Assembly (NCBI GenBank): GCA_963705545.1
Contig: CAVPJX010000001.1
Span: forward strand, 744,001 to 808,000
From: DATBLY01 sp963705545
GTDB lineage: Bacteria > Actinomycetota > UBA4738 > HRBIN12
Length of the DNA stretch: 64,000 bases
Reading direction: 5' to 3'
In this document: positions 35,961-46,072 of the stretch, in pieces
Layout of the letters: each line of letters begins with the position of its first letter
Numbering within the stretch: position 1 is the stretch's first letter
The notes under the pieces: generated by a model
Databases searched by the model: none
The model's input: the letters and a program-made list of their open reading frames with translations, nothing else
What the model was told of the DNA's origin: nothing
Made by a program: the position numbers and the translations under genes

Positions 35961-37661
35961 TCAGCGTGTCTCGTCCCGCGCACCGGCATCGGACCCCTCG
36001 AAGGCGGTCACGGCGGCCTTGACGGTCGGATAGAAGTGCGTCGGATCGATCGTGCGGTTGAGCTCGTACCGCTTGATCTTCTCGCGCACCGGGTCCTTCA
36101 TCTCCGCGAAGACCAGGGAGACGCCGCGGGCGTTCAGCCACTCGTCGAGGTCCTCGAGCATGTCTGCGGCCGTGGTGTCGACGTCGGTGATCGGCTCGGC
36201 GGCGATCACGATCCAACGCACGCCCGGACCCGCCGCGAGCTCGGTGACCTGCTCCCGGAACGTCCGGGCGTTCGCGAACACCAGCGGCGCGTCGAACCGG
36301 AACAGGACGAGGCCCGGTGTCGTCGTCGCATCCGGGTGCCGGGCCACGTCGTGGAAGCCGGGGAGGTCGGGAGTGTCCCCGAGGACGGCCTGGTACGGCC
36401 ACCACGTCCGGCGGAACACGTTCAGGATCGAGAGCACCACCGCGATCGCGATCCCCGGGAGGACGCCGAGGAGCGTGACGGCGAGGAACGCCGCGAGGGA
36501 CAGCCAGGCCTCGAGCTTCCGCTGCTTCCAGAGGCGGACGACCGCGGGGATATCGGCGAGCGACAGCGACGCCGCGATCACGACGGCCGCGAGGGCCGGC
36601 TGGGGCAGGTTCTTCAGCAGACCCGGAACGGCGACCAGGAGCAGCACGATCGCGCCGGCTCCGACCAGGCCCGCGACCTGGGTCTTGGCCCCCGCCTGCT
36701 CGGCGACCGCGGTCCGCGATCCGCTCGTGCTCACCGGGAACCCCTGGAACAACCCGGCCCCCACGTTCGCGGCGCCGATCCCGATCATCTCCTGGTTCCC
36801 ATGCACCCGGTCGCCGGCGCGAGCCGCGAACGCCGACGCCGTCGAGATCGTATCGGCGAGCGCGACGAACACGATGCCCAACGCACCGGCGAGGAGGAGG
36901 GACAGGTCCGAGATCGACACGTCGGGGATCGTGAACGGCGGGAACCCGCTGGGCAACGGCCCGACCACGGACACGCCGGATGCCGTGAGGTCGAAGGCGT
37001 CCACCGCCAGGATGGCCAGGACGACGGCGACCAGGACCGCCGGCACCTTCGGCATCGCGCGCTGTAGGACGAGGATCAGGGCGAGCGCGCCCACCCCCAC
37101 CGCCAGCGCCGCCGCCACGGTTTCACCACCGGTGACGCCGTCGACGAACGCCTTGAGCTCAGGGATGAAGCCGTCGGCGTCGACCGAGAACCCGAACAGC
37201 TTGGGGAGCTGGCCGACGAGGATCGTGAGGGCGAGGCCGTTCATGTACCCGATCTGCGTCGGCTTCGAGAGGAGGTCGGCGATGAAGCCGAGCTTCGCGA
37301 TGCCCGCCAGGAGCATGATCGCTCCCACCAGCAACGCCAGCATCGAGGCGAGCATGACGGCCTTCGCGGGGTCGCCGTTGGCCCCGACGAGCGGGAGGAT
37401 CGTCGCGGCGATCATCGGGCCGAGCGACGAGTCGGGGCCGAGGACCAGGATCTTCGATGGTCCGACCAGGGCGTAGGCGGTCAGGCAGAGGATGGATGTG
37501 TAGAGGCCGGTGATCGGCGGGAGGCCGGCGAGCTCGGCGTACGCCATGCCCTGCGGCACGAGCAGCGCGGTCAGGACGAGCCCGGCGACGACGTCCTTGC
37601 GGAGCCAGGCGCGCTCGTACGTGCGGATGACCAGAACGCCTGGCACCGCCCCGAGCTTCAT
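35961..37661 (-). CDS. SulP-family anion transporter with STAS domain
   Basis: Anion transporter (sulfate, bicarbonate or others) of 566 residues. It has 12-14 predicted helices with the family sequence VPQGMAYAELAGLPPITGLYTS near the start, and a C-terminal STAS domain from about residue 440 (VLFRFDAPLVFANARTFREQV, then DVDTTAADML). The ATG follows GGAGGGGG. It converges with the DAGK gene with a 15-nt gap. The substrate cannot be determined; sulfate and bicarbonate are both plausible. Confidence 0.92.
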   Translation of the reverse strand: MKLGAVPGVLVIRTYERAWLRKDVVAGLVLTALLVPQGMAYAELAGLPPITGLYTSILCLTAYALVGPSKILVLGPDSSLGPMIAATILPLVGANGDPAKAVMLASMLALLVGAIMLLAGIAKLGFIADLLSKPTQIGYMNGLALTILVGQLPKLFGFSVDADGFIPELKAFVDGVTGGETVAAALAVGVGALALILVLQRAMPKVPAVLVAVVLAILAVDAFDLTASGVSVVGPLPSGFPPFTIPDVSISDLSLLLAGALGIVFVALADTISTASAFAARAGDRVHGNQEMIGIGAANVGAGLFQGFPVSTSGSRTAVAEQAGAKTQVAGLVGAGAIVLLLVAVPGLLKNLPQPALAAVVIAASLSLADIPAVVRLWKQRKLEAWLSLAAFLAVTLLGVLPGIAIAVVLSILNVFRRTWWPYQAVLGDTPDLPGFHDVARHPDATTTPGLVLFRFDAPLVFANARTFREQVTELAAGPGVRWIVIAAEPITDVDTTAADMLEDLDEWLNARGVSLVFAEMKDPVREKIKRYELNRTIDPTHFYPTVKAAVTAFEGSDAGARDETR

Positions 37662-37796
37662 CGCCGTTCCCCCTCCGAACCGGGCCGCAGCCTCCCGGCC
37701 TCATCATCGCTTGACGCGGGTGCCGTCGGTCGAGGGTTAGCCTCGTCCGCATCCGCTGATGGGGTGGTTCACCATACGGGACGCGGGCTGAACCGG

Positions 37797-38606
37797 TCAG
37801 GCCGTAGCGCCGGCGGGCACGCCGACGAAGCCGAGCAACGGAGCGCCGGATCCATCGAGGAGCGTGAGCCGGGAGCCTTCGATCGCGCTCCCGGCCACCT
37901 CCGCCAACGACGTCAGGAACGCCGTCTCCTGCGCCATCACGTCCTCGGCGCACGCCATCTTCGTGCCGGCGAGGGGTCCGAACGAGAGCGCGTCACCGTC
38001 GACCGTGTAGGTGCCCGAGTACGTGTTGCAGCCGCTCGACCCCGACACCGAGCCGTCGTCCGCGAGGATCATCGTGACCTCGGTCCCGGCGACCGTGCTT
38101 GAGACGGCGTCGCCGGCGAACACGGAGTCCAGCTCCCACTGGCTGCCGACCAACGGGAGGGGCTCGGGCGGGACCTCCTCGAAGAAGGTGAGCGTCCCGG
38201 TGGGTCCGGCGAGCTCCAGCGTGTCCCCGACGGAGAACGAGGTGACCGCGCCGAGCGCCGACAGGTACGCGGCCTCGAGCGTCATCAACGGCTCCTCGCA
38301 CGCCATCTCGGTCCCACCGAGCGCGTCGAAGGACAACGACCCGTCGTCGTCGGCCGTGTACCCCCCGAAGTAGCTGTTGCACGCGGACCGGCCGCTGACC
38401 TGCCCGTCGGCGAACTCGAGCGACACGACCGCGGTGTCCGGGACGTCCTCGGCGAGCGAGGCGATCGATGGATCGTCGAGCCGCCAGACGATGCCGACGA
38501 GATCATCGGGATCGGTGCCCGCGCCGTCCGACGCCGTGTCGCCCTCGTCCGCGCACGCGGGCGTCAAGAGGATCGCGAGGGAGACGAGCGCGGCGGCTGC
38601 GCGCAC
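37797..38606 (-). CDS. Lipoprotein with two META domains
   Basis: A 269-residue envelope protein. A signal stretch ends in LTPAC, so Cys18 is the probable lipidation site. Two META domains follow (about 35-145 and 150-260), each with a W near its start, a CN-containing turn (SACNSYFGGY and SSGCNTYSGTY), and a MACEE/MACAED strand. META domains occur in heat-shock and secreted proteins such as HslJ. The GTG start lies 9 nt after the stop of the smaller META gene, the last unit of the clpX transcript. Confidence 0.88.
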   Translation of the reverse strand: MRAAAALVSLAILLTPACADEGDTASDGAGTDPDDLVGIVWRLDDPSIASLAEDVPDTAVVSLEFADGQVSGRSACNSYFGGYTADDDGSLSFDALGGTEMACEEPLMTLEAAYLSALGAVTSFSVGDTLELAGPTGTLTFFEEVPPEPLPLVGSQWELDSVFAGDAVSSTVAGTEVTMILADDGSVSGSSGCNTYSGTYTVDGDALSFGPLAGTKMACAEDVMAQETAFLTSLAEVAGSAIEGSRLTLLDGSGAPLLGFVGVPAGATA

Positions 38607-38615
38607 CGGCGGTGG

Positions 38616-39064
38616 CTACGCCTGGGGACCGTACGTCAGCTGGACGTTGACCGCTTGCAGGATCAGGTTGCCTTCGTCGATCGCGAACGCGGTCACCTGG
38701 CCGAGCGTCTGCACGTAGTTGGCCTCCAGGGCCATCACGGCCTCGCCGCAGGCCATCTGCGTCATGGCGGCTTGCCCGAACGACATCGACCCCTGGTCGT
38801 CGGCCTCGTAGGAACCGCTGTAGGTGTTGCAGCCGGCGTTCCCGCTCACCGTCCCGTCATCGGCGAACTCGAGCGTGATGTCGGACGCCTCGGGGGCCTC
38901 CTCCGCCAGCGCCCCCCGGGTCGCGTCGTCCAGGGCCCACACGACGCCGACCAGCTCCGCGGGATCCGTGCTGGCCTCCGGAGCGGATCCACCATCGGAG
39001 CCGTCGGAGCCGCAGGCCGCGAGCGCGAGCGCGAGCGCGGCGCCCGCGACCGCAGGGCGCAACC

Positions 39065-39068
<4 letters not shown>
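38616..39068 (-). CDS. Lipoprotein with one META domain, coupled to clpX
   Basis: A 150-residue lipoprotein with signal LALALAACGSDG (lipobox LAAC) and one META domain with the same NAGCNTYSGSY turn and QMACGEAVM strand as the two-domain neighbour, so the pair probably arose by duplication. The GTG at 39066-39068 overlaps the clpX TGA (GTGA), so translation is coupled to ClpX. The frame is open further upstream into clpX, but a start there would lose the signal peptide. Confidence 0.88.
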
Positions 39069-40333
<1,265 letters not shown>

Positions 40334-40393
40334 GCGCCCCTGTCGCCTCTCCCTGCGCGGCCGGGACCCCGGTCCCGGTCTGGTCGTCGAATC

Positions 40394-41032
40394 TTACGCC
40401 CCGCCCGCCGCCGCGGCGGCAAGCTCCACCGTGATCCCGCGGTTCGTGATGATCTCGTCGATCACCCCGTAGTCCTTCGCCTCTTCGGCGGTGAGGATGT
40501 AGTCGCGGTCGGTGTCCTTGCTGACCTTGTCGAGCGGCTGGCCGGTGTGCTCGGCGATCAGCTGCTCGAGCAGCTTGCGGTACCGGGTGATCTCCTTCGC
40601 CTGGATCTCGATGTCCACGGCCTGACCCTGCGCACCACCGTGCGGCTGGTGGAGGAGGACGCGGGCATGCGGCAGCGCGAACCGCTTGCCCTTCTTGCCC
40701 GCGAGCAGGAGCACCGCGGCGGCGGACGCGGCCTGACCCATCACCGTGGTCGCGACATCGCACTTGATGAACTGCATCGTGTCGTAGATCGCGAACAGCG
40801 CCGTGATGTCGCCGCCCGGCGAGTTGATGTACAGGTTGATGTCCTTGTCGGGGTCCTCGGACTCGAGGTGCAGCAGCTGCGCCATGATCAGGTTGCCGAC
40901 CGCGTCGTCGATCGGTGTCCCCAGGAACACGATCCGCTCCTTGAGCAGACGCGAGTAGATGTCGAACGACCGCTCCCCGCGGCTGGTCTGCTCGACGACG
41001 ACCGGGACCAGGTAATCCTTCAGCTCACTCAT
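40394..41032 (-). CDS. clpP: ATP-dependent Clp protease proteolytic subunit ClpP
   Basis: Tetradecameric serine protease core. The 212-residue protein has the nucleophile Ser103 in GQAASAAA and the catalytic histidine His128 in LLHQPHGG, with NSPGGDITA upstream. Usual ClpP has HQPLGG or HQPSGG, so HQPHGG is a small oddity. The ATG at 41032 lies inside the end of tig (8-nt overlap), which couples the two. The frame is open further upstream but that text is basic and non-homologous. Confidence 0.96.
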   Translation of the reverse strand: MSELKDYLVPVVVEQTSRGERSFDIYSRLLKERIVFLGTPIDDAVGNLIMAQLLHLESEDPDKDINLYINSPGGDITALFAIYDTMQFIKCDVATTVMGQAASAAAVLLLAGKKGKRFALPHARVLLHQPHGGAQGQAVDIEIQAKEITRYRKLLEQLIAEHTGQPLDKVSKDTDRDYILTAEEAKDYGVIDEIITNRGITVELAAAAAGGA

Positions 41033-42425
41033 CGGTTCCGCGCTCCTTCGGCGTTGCCTCGTGGTCGTCCGGCCCCTCGGCCGGCGCGTCCGTCTCGTCG
41101 CCCGCGGCGCCGGCCTGCGGCGCCTCGGGCGGAACCCCGTCTTCGATATCGGCATGCTCGACCAGGAGGTCGAGGGCCTTGCCTCTGATGATATCCCCGG
41201 CCAGCGTCACGATCTGACCGCTGCGGTCGAGAGCTTTCGCCAGCTCCTTCGGCTCACGGCCGTACGCCTGGGCCAGCCGCCCCACCTCCGCGCCGATCTC
41301 ATCGGCCGTGACCTGCATGTCTTCGGCCCGGGCGATCCCCTCGAGGACCAGGTCGGACTTGATCGCGCGCACGGCGTGGTCGCGCGAGTCCTCCCGCAGG
41401 CGGGCCTCGTCCCACCCCTGCGCCTCGAGCACCTGCTCGAGCGTGAGGCCGGAGCGTTCGGCGCGCTCACGGGCGTGCGAGATCCGATGCTCGGTCTCCT
41501 CGTCGATCAGCGAATCGGGCAACTCGACCTGGACCTCGTCGACCATGGCCTGCAGGGCGCGATCGCGGATCACGGCCTCGGACTCGCGCGCCTTCGCCTC
41601 CCCGAGACGCTCGCGCAGGTCGTCGCGGAGCGCGTCCATCGTGTCGAACTCCGACGCGGTCCTGGCGAGATCGTCGTCGGCCTCGGGCAGCTTCCGCGCC
41701 TTCACGTCCTTCACGAGCGCCTGCAGCGTGACCTCCGAGCCGCCGCGCTCCGCGAACCGCTCGGGCAAGGTGTCGTTGAAGCGAAGGATGTCGCCGGGAC
41801 GCTTGCCGACGAGCTCCTCGTCGAGCCTGGCGCCGAACTCCCGCGAGCCCACGAAGTAGAGGTAGTCGGGGCGGGTCGCCTCCGGAACCTCGATGTCGTT
41901 CACGGTCGCGCGCAGGTCGATCGTGACGAAGTCGGTCTCCTGGGTCGGCCGCTCGACCGGCTCCAGCTCGGCGAACCGCTCGCGCAGACGCTCGACCCAC
42001 TCGTCGACCTCGTCGTCGGTGACCTCCACGGAGGGTCGCTCCACCTTCACGCCCTCGTAGTCGGCCTTCGTGAGCTCCAGGCGTGGACGGACCTCCACCA
42101 CGGCCGTGAAGATCAGGGGCTTGTCCTCCTCGGCCTGCTCGAGCTCGATCTCGGGGTCGGCGATGGGGGCCAGATCCTCCTCCCGTACCGCGTCGCGGAA
42201 GTAGGTCGGAACCGCCGACGAGAGGAACTCCTCCATCACGACGTCGTGCCCGATCTGGGCGTCGATGATCTGCTTCGGGACCTTCCCCTTGCGGAAGCCC
42301 GGGACCTTCACCTGGTTCGCGATGCTCCGGTAGGCGCGGTCGAGGTCCTTCGAGAACTCCTCGACGGGGACCTCGACCGTGAGCTTGACGGTGTGCTTCG
42401 CGGTCTCTTCGACGATGGTCTGCAT
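41025..42425 (-). CDS. tig: Trigger factor (ribosome-associated chaperone)
   Basis: Chaperone and peptidyl-prolyl isomerase that binds the ribosome exit. The 466-residue protein has the ribosome-binding signature PGFRKGKVP, an FKBP-type domain at about 150-240 (DFVTIDLRATV, then FGARLDEELVGKRPGD), a helical C-terminal substrate-binding domain and an acidic, low-complexity tail of about 35 residues. The ATG 42425 gives the usual start MQTIVEE. Its stop overlaps the clpP start. Confidence 0.96.
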   Translation of the reverse strand: MQTIVEETAKHTVKLTVEVPVEEFSKDLDRAYRSIANQVKVPGFRKGKVPKQIIDAQIGHDVVMEEFLSSAVPTYFRDAVREEDLAPIADPEIELEQAEEDKPLIFTAVVEVRPRLELTKADYEGVKVERPSVEVTDDEVDEWVERLRERFAELEPVERPTQETDFVTIDLRATVNDIEVPEATRPDYLYFVGSREFGARLDEELVGKRPGDILRFNDTLPERFAERGGSEVTLQALVKDVKARKLPEADDDLARTASEFDTMDALRDDLRERLGEAKARESEAVIRDRALQAMVDEVQVELPDSLIDEETEHRISHARERAERSGLTLEQVLEAQGWDEARLREDSRDHAVRAIKSDLVLEGIARAEDMQVTADEIGAEVGRLAQAYGREPKELAKALDRSGQIVTLAGDIIRGKALDLLVEHADIEDGVPPEAPQAGAAGDETDAPAEGPDDHEATPKERGTDE

Positions 42426-42435
42426 GCGAGCGTCC

Positions 42436-42441
42436 AGGCTA
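42436..42441 (-). promoter_or_regulatory. Predicted -10 box of tig-clpP-clpX
   Basis: TAGCCT on the minus strand ten bases before the tig ATG, giving a very short or absent leader. The same 62-nt divergent gap holds the TAGCCT box of the plus-strand phosphatase. Confidence 0.4.
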
Positions 42442-42475
42442 CCCGACCCCGGAGGCTCCGCCCGGCGGCGTCCGG

Positions 42476-42481
42476 TAGCCT
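42476..42481 (+). promoter_or_regulatory. Leaderless -10 box of the inositol monophosphatase-like gene
   Basis: TAGCCT, six bases, then the ATG at 42488. It shares a 62-nt divergent gap with the tig promoter. Confidence 0.45.
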
Positions 42482-42487
42482 CGCGGC

Positions 42488-43282
42488 ATGTTCGAGGCCG
42501 AGCTCGCCGCCGCCCACGCGATCGCCGACCGGGCGGGCGAGATCGCGTCGTCGTTCTTCCGCCACGATCCGGAGGTCCGGTGGAAGCCGGACGAGACGCC
42601 CGTGACCGAGGCAGACCTCGCGGTGGAGGCGATGATGCGCGAGGAGCTCGCTCGGCGCTTCCCCGGAGACGCGATCCTCGGCGAGGAGGGCGGCGTCGCG
42701 GGTGAATCGGATCGGATGTGGGTGGTCGATCCGATCGACGGCACCCGCAACTTCGCCGCCGGCATCCAGATCTGGGCCAACCTGCTGGCGCTGAAGGTCG
42801 GCGACGAGTACGTGCTGGGACTGGCGAACGCGCCGGCGCTCGGCGAGCGGTACGCGGCCGTCCGCGGCGGCGGGGCCACGTGGAACGGCGAGCCGATGCG
42901 CGTCTCCGGCGTCGACCGGACGTCCGAAGGGATGATCGTCTTCGGCGACGTCGAGGTCTGGGCGGGCACCGAGCGCGGTCGCCGGTTCCACGGGTTGGCC
43001 CACGGAGCGCGGCGCAACCGCGGGTTCGGGGACTTCTGGGGCCACATGCTCGTCGCGCGCGGCGCCGCCGAGGCGATGATCGAGCCGGCGCTCGCCGAGT
43101 GGGACTTCGCGCCGCTGGTCCCGATCGTCTCGGAGGCCGGCGGCCGGGTGACGCAGCTCGACGGCTCGGCGCCCGTCCACGGCGGCACGCTGCTGTCGTC
43201 GAACGGCCGGGTGCACCACGAGGTCGTGTCGGCGCTCGACGGGCCGGACGAGGGCCGGGACCCGGGGTCACCGGACGGATGA
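42488..43282 (+). CDS. Inositol monophosphatase-family phosphatase (histidinol-phosphatase-like)
   Basis: Mg2+-dependent phosphatase of 264 residues. It has the metal-binding sites GEEGG, DPIDGTRNF and WDFAPLVPIV, in the order typical of the IMPase superfamily. The WDFAPL and EAGG pattern resembles actinobacterial histidinol-phosphatases (HisN) more than true inositol phosphatases; without neighbours of histidine synthesis this is a guess. The ATGA overlap with the next, broken, gene suggests coupling. Confidence 0.88.
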   Translation: MFEAELAAAHAIADRAGEIASSFFRHDPEVRWKPDETPVTEADLAVEAMMREELARRFPGDAILGEEGGVAGESDRMWVVDPIDGTRNFAAGIQIWANLLALKVGDEYVLGLANAPALGERYAAVRGGGATWNGEPMRVSGVDRTSEGMIVFGDVEVWAGTERGRRFHGLAHGARRNRGFGDFWGHMLVARGAAEAMIEPALAEWDFAPLVPIVSEAGGRVTQLDGSAPVHGGTLLSSNGRVHHEVVSALDGPDEGRDPGSPDG

Positions 43283-43406
43283 CCGCGACCCGACGCACGC
43301 CGACCCGAGCCGTCCTGTGCTTCGGGGACTCGAACACCTGGTCGCGAGCCACGCCGTGATCGGTCGCGTCGTCGGCGAGGCGCTCCGGCCGTTGCTCGGG
43401 ATCTGA
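43279..43406 (+). pseudogene. SGNH/GDSL hydrolase remnant with internal deletion
   Basis: From the ATG at 43279 the frame encodes 26 residues that open like an SGNH hydrolase: a short start and VLCFGDSNTW, with the block I nucleophile Ser. A stop then follows at once. A second frame just downstream reads SHAVIGRVVGEALRPLLGI and ends at 43406, which fits the end of the same family. So the head and tail of one gene are joined at about 43340-43348, with roughly 500 bp missing. The ATG overlaps the stop of the phosphatase gene. Deletion or assembly collapse are both possible. Confidence 0.6.
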
Positions 43407-43431
43407 GGGCCGACCACCGCGCCGTCGCGAG

Positions 43432-43863
43432 TCAGCCGGGCCGCCGGAGCAGGACGACCGGGATCGGACGGTCGGTCGCTCGCGCGTACCCCTCGTAGTC
43501 GCGGTTCGCCAGGACCGCCGCCTCCCAGACCGCCGCGCGGTCCTCGCCCTCGAGGACCTCCGCGGTCACCGGGACGCGCTCGCGCCGGGTCCGCACGCGC
43601 GCATCCGGATGCGCCCGCAGGTTCCGCCACCACGCGGGGTCACGATCGGCACCCGCGTTCGAGGCGATCACGCCGAAGCCGTCCGGGCGCGGGACGTAGC
43701 TCAGCAAGACGGTCCTCGGTTCGCCGCTGCTCCGGCCGATGGTCGTGAGCTCGAGCACCGGGAGGCCGCGCACGCGACCCCCGATCCGCCCGCCGGACAG
43801 ACGCCACCAGAACCGATGCCCCCGCCACATCCACCGCATCAGGGAACGGCGGAGTGGGCTCAC
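43432..43863 (-). CDS. Nitroreductase-family deazaflavin (F420)-dependent oxidoreductase
   Basis: A 143-residue protein of the DDN / DUF385 family, split-barrel enzymes that use reduced F420. Visible family sequence: LPVLELTTIGRSSGEPRTVLL, the YVPRPDGFGVIASNAG stretch, and HPDARVRTR, with a C-terminal YxxYxxATDRPIPVVLL. Starts at GTG 43863, overlapping the stop of the ornithine cyclodeaminase-like gene. Substrate unknown; its presence implies F420 in the cell. Confidence 0.9.
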   Translation of the reverse strand: MSPLRRSLMRWMWRGHRFWWRLSGGRIGGRVRGLPVLELTTIGRSSGEPRTVLLSYVPRPDGFGVIASNAGADRDPAWWRNLRAHPDARVRTRRERVPVTAEVLEGEDRAAVWEAAVLANRDYEGYARATDRPIPVVLLRRPG

Positions 43864-44864
43864 AGCGCGATGCGCTCGCCCCGGTCGCCCGCTCCGGCGA
43901 GCACGGCGTTCGCGGCGGCGACGTCCTGGACCCCGAGCCCGGTGAGATCGCACACGGTGAGCTGCTCGGCGGACGTCCGACCGGACTTCACCTGCGCGCA
44001 GATCTCGCCGAGCTCGACCGCCTTCGACGTCGTCGCGAGCCCCGCCTGCAAGGCGTGATGGAGCTCGCCGATCGTCGCGCTCTGCGTGCGACTGTCGACG
44101 ACCAACAGGTCCGCGCGCCCGAGGATCGTGGGATCGAGCTCCTGCTTGTCCGCGCCGTCCGCGCCCACCGCCGTGACGTGCGCGCCGAGCTTCAGCCATT
44201 CGGCCCGGACCAGCGCGGTCCGGCTCGCCGTGCACGTGACGATCACGTCCGCGCCCGACACGGCGTCCCGGACGGACCCGACGGCCTCGAACGTGCACCC
44301 GTCGGGCATCCCGGGGCGCTCGCGGAGGTCGGCGACGCAGGCGGCCGCGTGACCGGCGTCGCGTCCCCAGACGCGAACCGAGGTGAACCCTGGGCGCTCG
44401 AGCGCGAGGGCGTCGAGCTGGTACCGGGCCTGGGCGCCGGTGCCGATCACGGCGACCGACCAGACCTGCTCGGGCGCCAGGTGCCGAGCCGCCACCCCCC
44501 CGGCCGCTCCGGTCCGCAGGTCGGTGAGGAACCCCCCGTCGAGCAGGAGCGCGATCGGTTCCCCGGTCTCCGCGTGGAACGCCATGATCATCCCGTCGCT
44601 CGTCGGGAAGCCCCGGTCGAGGTTCCGCGGGAAGCCGGATGCCACCTTCACGGCGAACGCCGCGGCGCCGTGGATGTGACCGGCCTTCACATGCACCTCG
44701 CCCTGCTGCTCCGGGATGCTCAGGTGGATCACGCCGGGCGTCTCCGCGCGGCCGGTCGAGTAGTCGGCGAACGCCTGGTCGCACGCGTCGATGCAGCTCG
44801 CCATGTCGATCGACGCCCGAACGTCGTCGCCTCGGAGCACCAGCACCTCGCGACGCAGGCTCAT
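43860..44864 (-). CDS. Ornithine cyclodeaminase / mu-crystallin family protein
   Basis: A 334-residue NAD(P)-dependent enzyme of the OCD/mu-crystallin family, whose members act as cyclodeaminases, ketimine reductases or amino acid dehydrogenases. The Rossmann motif GTGAQARYQLDAL lies at about 130-145, and the active-site region FAVKVASGFPRN and DGGFLTDLRTGA are as in the family. TAGGCT ends six bases before the ATG (leaderless). It may be co-transcribed with the F420 enzyme downstream, and it is divergent from an aminotransferase. The true substrate is not known. Confidence 0.9.
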   Translation of the reverse strand: MSLRREVLVLRGDDVRASIDMASCIDACDQAFADYSTGRAETPGVIHLSIPEQQGEVHVKAGHIHGAAAFAVKVASGFPRNLDRGFPTSDGMIMAFHAETGEPIALLLDGGFLTDLRTGAAGGVAARHLAPEQVWSVAVIGTGAQARYQLDALALERPGFTSVRVWGRDAGHAAACVADLRERPGMPDGCTFEAVGSVRDAVSGADVIVTCTASRTALVRAEWLKLGAHVTAVGADGADKQELDPTILGRADLLVVDSRTQSATIGELHHALQAGLATTSKAVELGEICAQVKSGRTSAEQLTVCDLTGLGVQDVAAANAVLAGAGDRGERIAL

Positions 44865-44870
44865 GCCCGG

Positions 44871-44876
44871 AGCCTA
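44871..44876 (-). promoter_or_regulatory. Leaderless -10 box of the OCD-family gene
   Basis: TAGGCT on the minus strand, six bases, then the ATG at 44864. A TACCGT at 44885-44890 on the plus strand may serve the divergent aminotransferase; it is weaker. Confidence 0.45.
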
Positions 44877-44937
44877 CCCGGTGCTACCGTCGAGGCCTGC
44901 CGCTCACACGGGGGCGTCCAGGGAGGCAACCGGTCCG

Positions 44938-46065
44938 ATGCGCATCGATCCGTTCGAGATGGAGCGCTACCAGTCCCTGTACTGGCATCGCGTCGAGTAC
45001 GACCTCTCGGAGTCGGGCGTCCGCCCGATGTCGATCCGCGATCTGCTCGGGCCGCTCGCCGACGCCGAGACGTTCCTGGCGACGACGAGGCTGGGGTACC
45101 CGTTGTCGGAGGGCTCCGAGGAGGCGCGCGCGAACATCGCCGACTGGTACCCGGGCGCGAACGCCGAGCACGTCACCCTCGTGAACGGCGGGTCCGAGGC
45201 CAACCACCTCACGCTGTGGTCGCTCCTCGAGCCCGACGACCGGCTCGCCTTCATGCTCCCGAACTACCTGCAGGGCCTCGGCCTCGGACGTGCGTACGCA
45301 GCTCGCACCGACACGTTCCGGCTGCGCCTGCAGGACGGACGATGGGCGCTCGACCTGGAGGAGCTGGAACGGTCCGTCGGGAAGCGGACGAGGGTCGTGA
45401 TGGTCTGCAACCCGAACAACCCGACGGGCGCGGTCCTGACCGAGTCCGAGATGGACGCCGTGATCGCCGTCGCGTCCCGCGTCGGCGCCTGGATCGTGGC
45501 GGACGAGATCTACCGGGGGGCCGAGGTGGACACCGACGACACCTCGCCGACGTTCTGGGGACGGTACGACCGGGTCGCCGTCACCAGCGGGCTCTCGAAG
45601 GCCTTCGCGATGCCGGGGCTCCGGACGGGCTGGGTCGTGGCCCCCCCGGAGCTGATCCGCGAGGTCTGGGCTCACCACGACTACACGACGCTCACGCCCG
45701 GGATCGTCTCGGATGCGCTCACCGCGCTCGCGATGCGGCCGGATGTTCGCGAGAACATCCTGGTCCGGACCCGAGGCATCATCCGCGCGAACCGGCGCCC
45801 GCTCGAGGGATGGCTCGCCTCGCACGGCGAGCTCTTCGGCGGGGTCGGCCCGGTGGCGGGCGCGATCCGCTACGCCTCGTACGACCTCCCGATCGGCTCC
45901 CGTCGCCTCGTCGATCGCATCCGTGAACAGGTCTCGGTGCTGCTCGTTCCCGGCAAGATGTTCGGCCTCGGCAGGGGGATCCGGTTCGGGTTCGGGTTCG
46001 ACATCGAGCACACGATGAAGGGACTCGCCCGCGTCGACGAGGTCCTCGCGGAGCTGCGGGCCTGA
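44938..46065 (+). CDS. Class I/II pyridoxal-phosphate aminotransferase
   Basis: A 375-residue fold-type I PLP enzyme. Features: GGSEANHLTLWSL near residue 80, CNPNNPTG, VADEIYRG, and the Schiff-base lysine in SGLSKAFAMPGLRTGW, with RFGFGFD-like Arg near the end. GGGAGG lies about 11 nt before the ATG. The proximity of a cyclodeaminase-like gene suggests amino acid or keto-acid turnover, but the substrate is unknown. It converges with the Rieske gene with only 7 nt between stops. Confidence 0.9.
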   Translation: MRIDPFEMERYQSLYWHRVEYDLSESGVRPMSIRDLLGPLADAETFLATTRLGYPLSEGSEEARANIADWYPGANAEHVTLVNGGSEANHLTLWSLLEPDDRLAFMLPNYLQGLGLGRAYAARTDTFRLRLQDGRWALDLEELERSVGKRTRVVMVCNPNNPTGAVLTESEMDAVIAVASRVGAWIVADEIYRGAEVDTDDTSPTFWGRYDRVAVTSGLSKAFAMPGLRTGWVVAPPELIREVWAHHDYTTLTPGIVSDALTALAMRPDVRENILVRTRGIIRANRRPLEGWLASHGELFGGVGPVAGAIRYASYDLPIGSRRLVDRIREQVSVLLVPGKMFGLGRGIRFGFGFDIEHTMKGLARVDEVLAELRA

Positions 46066-46072
46066 GGCGGGC

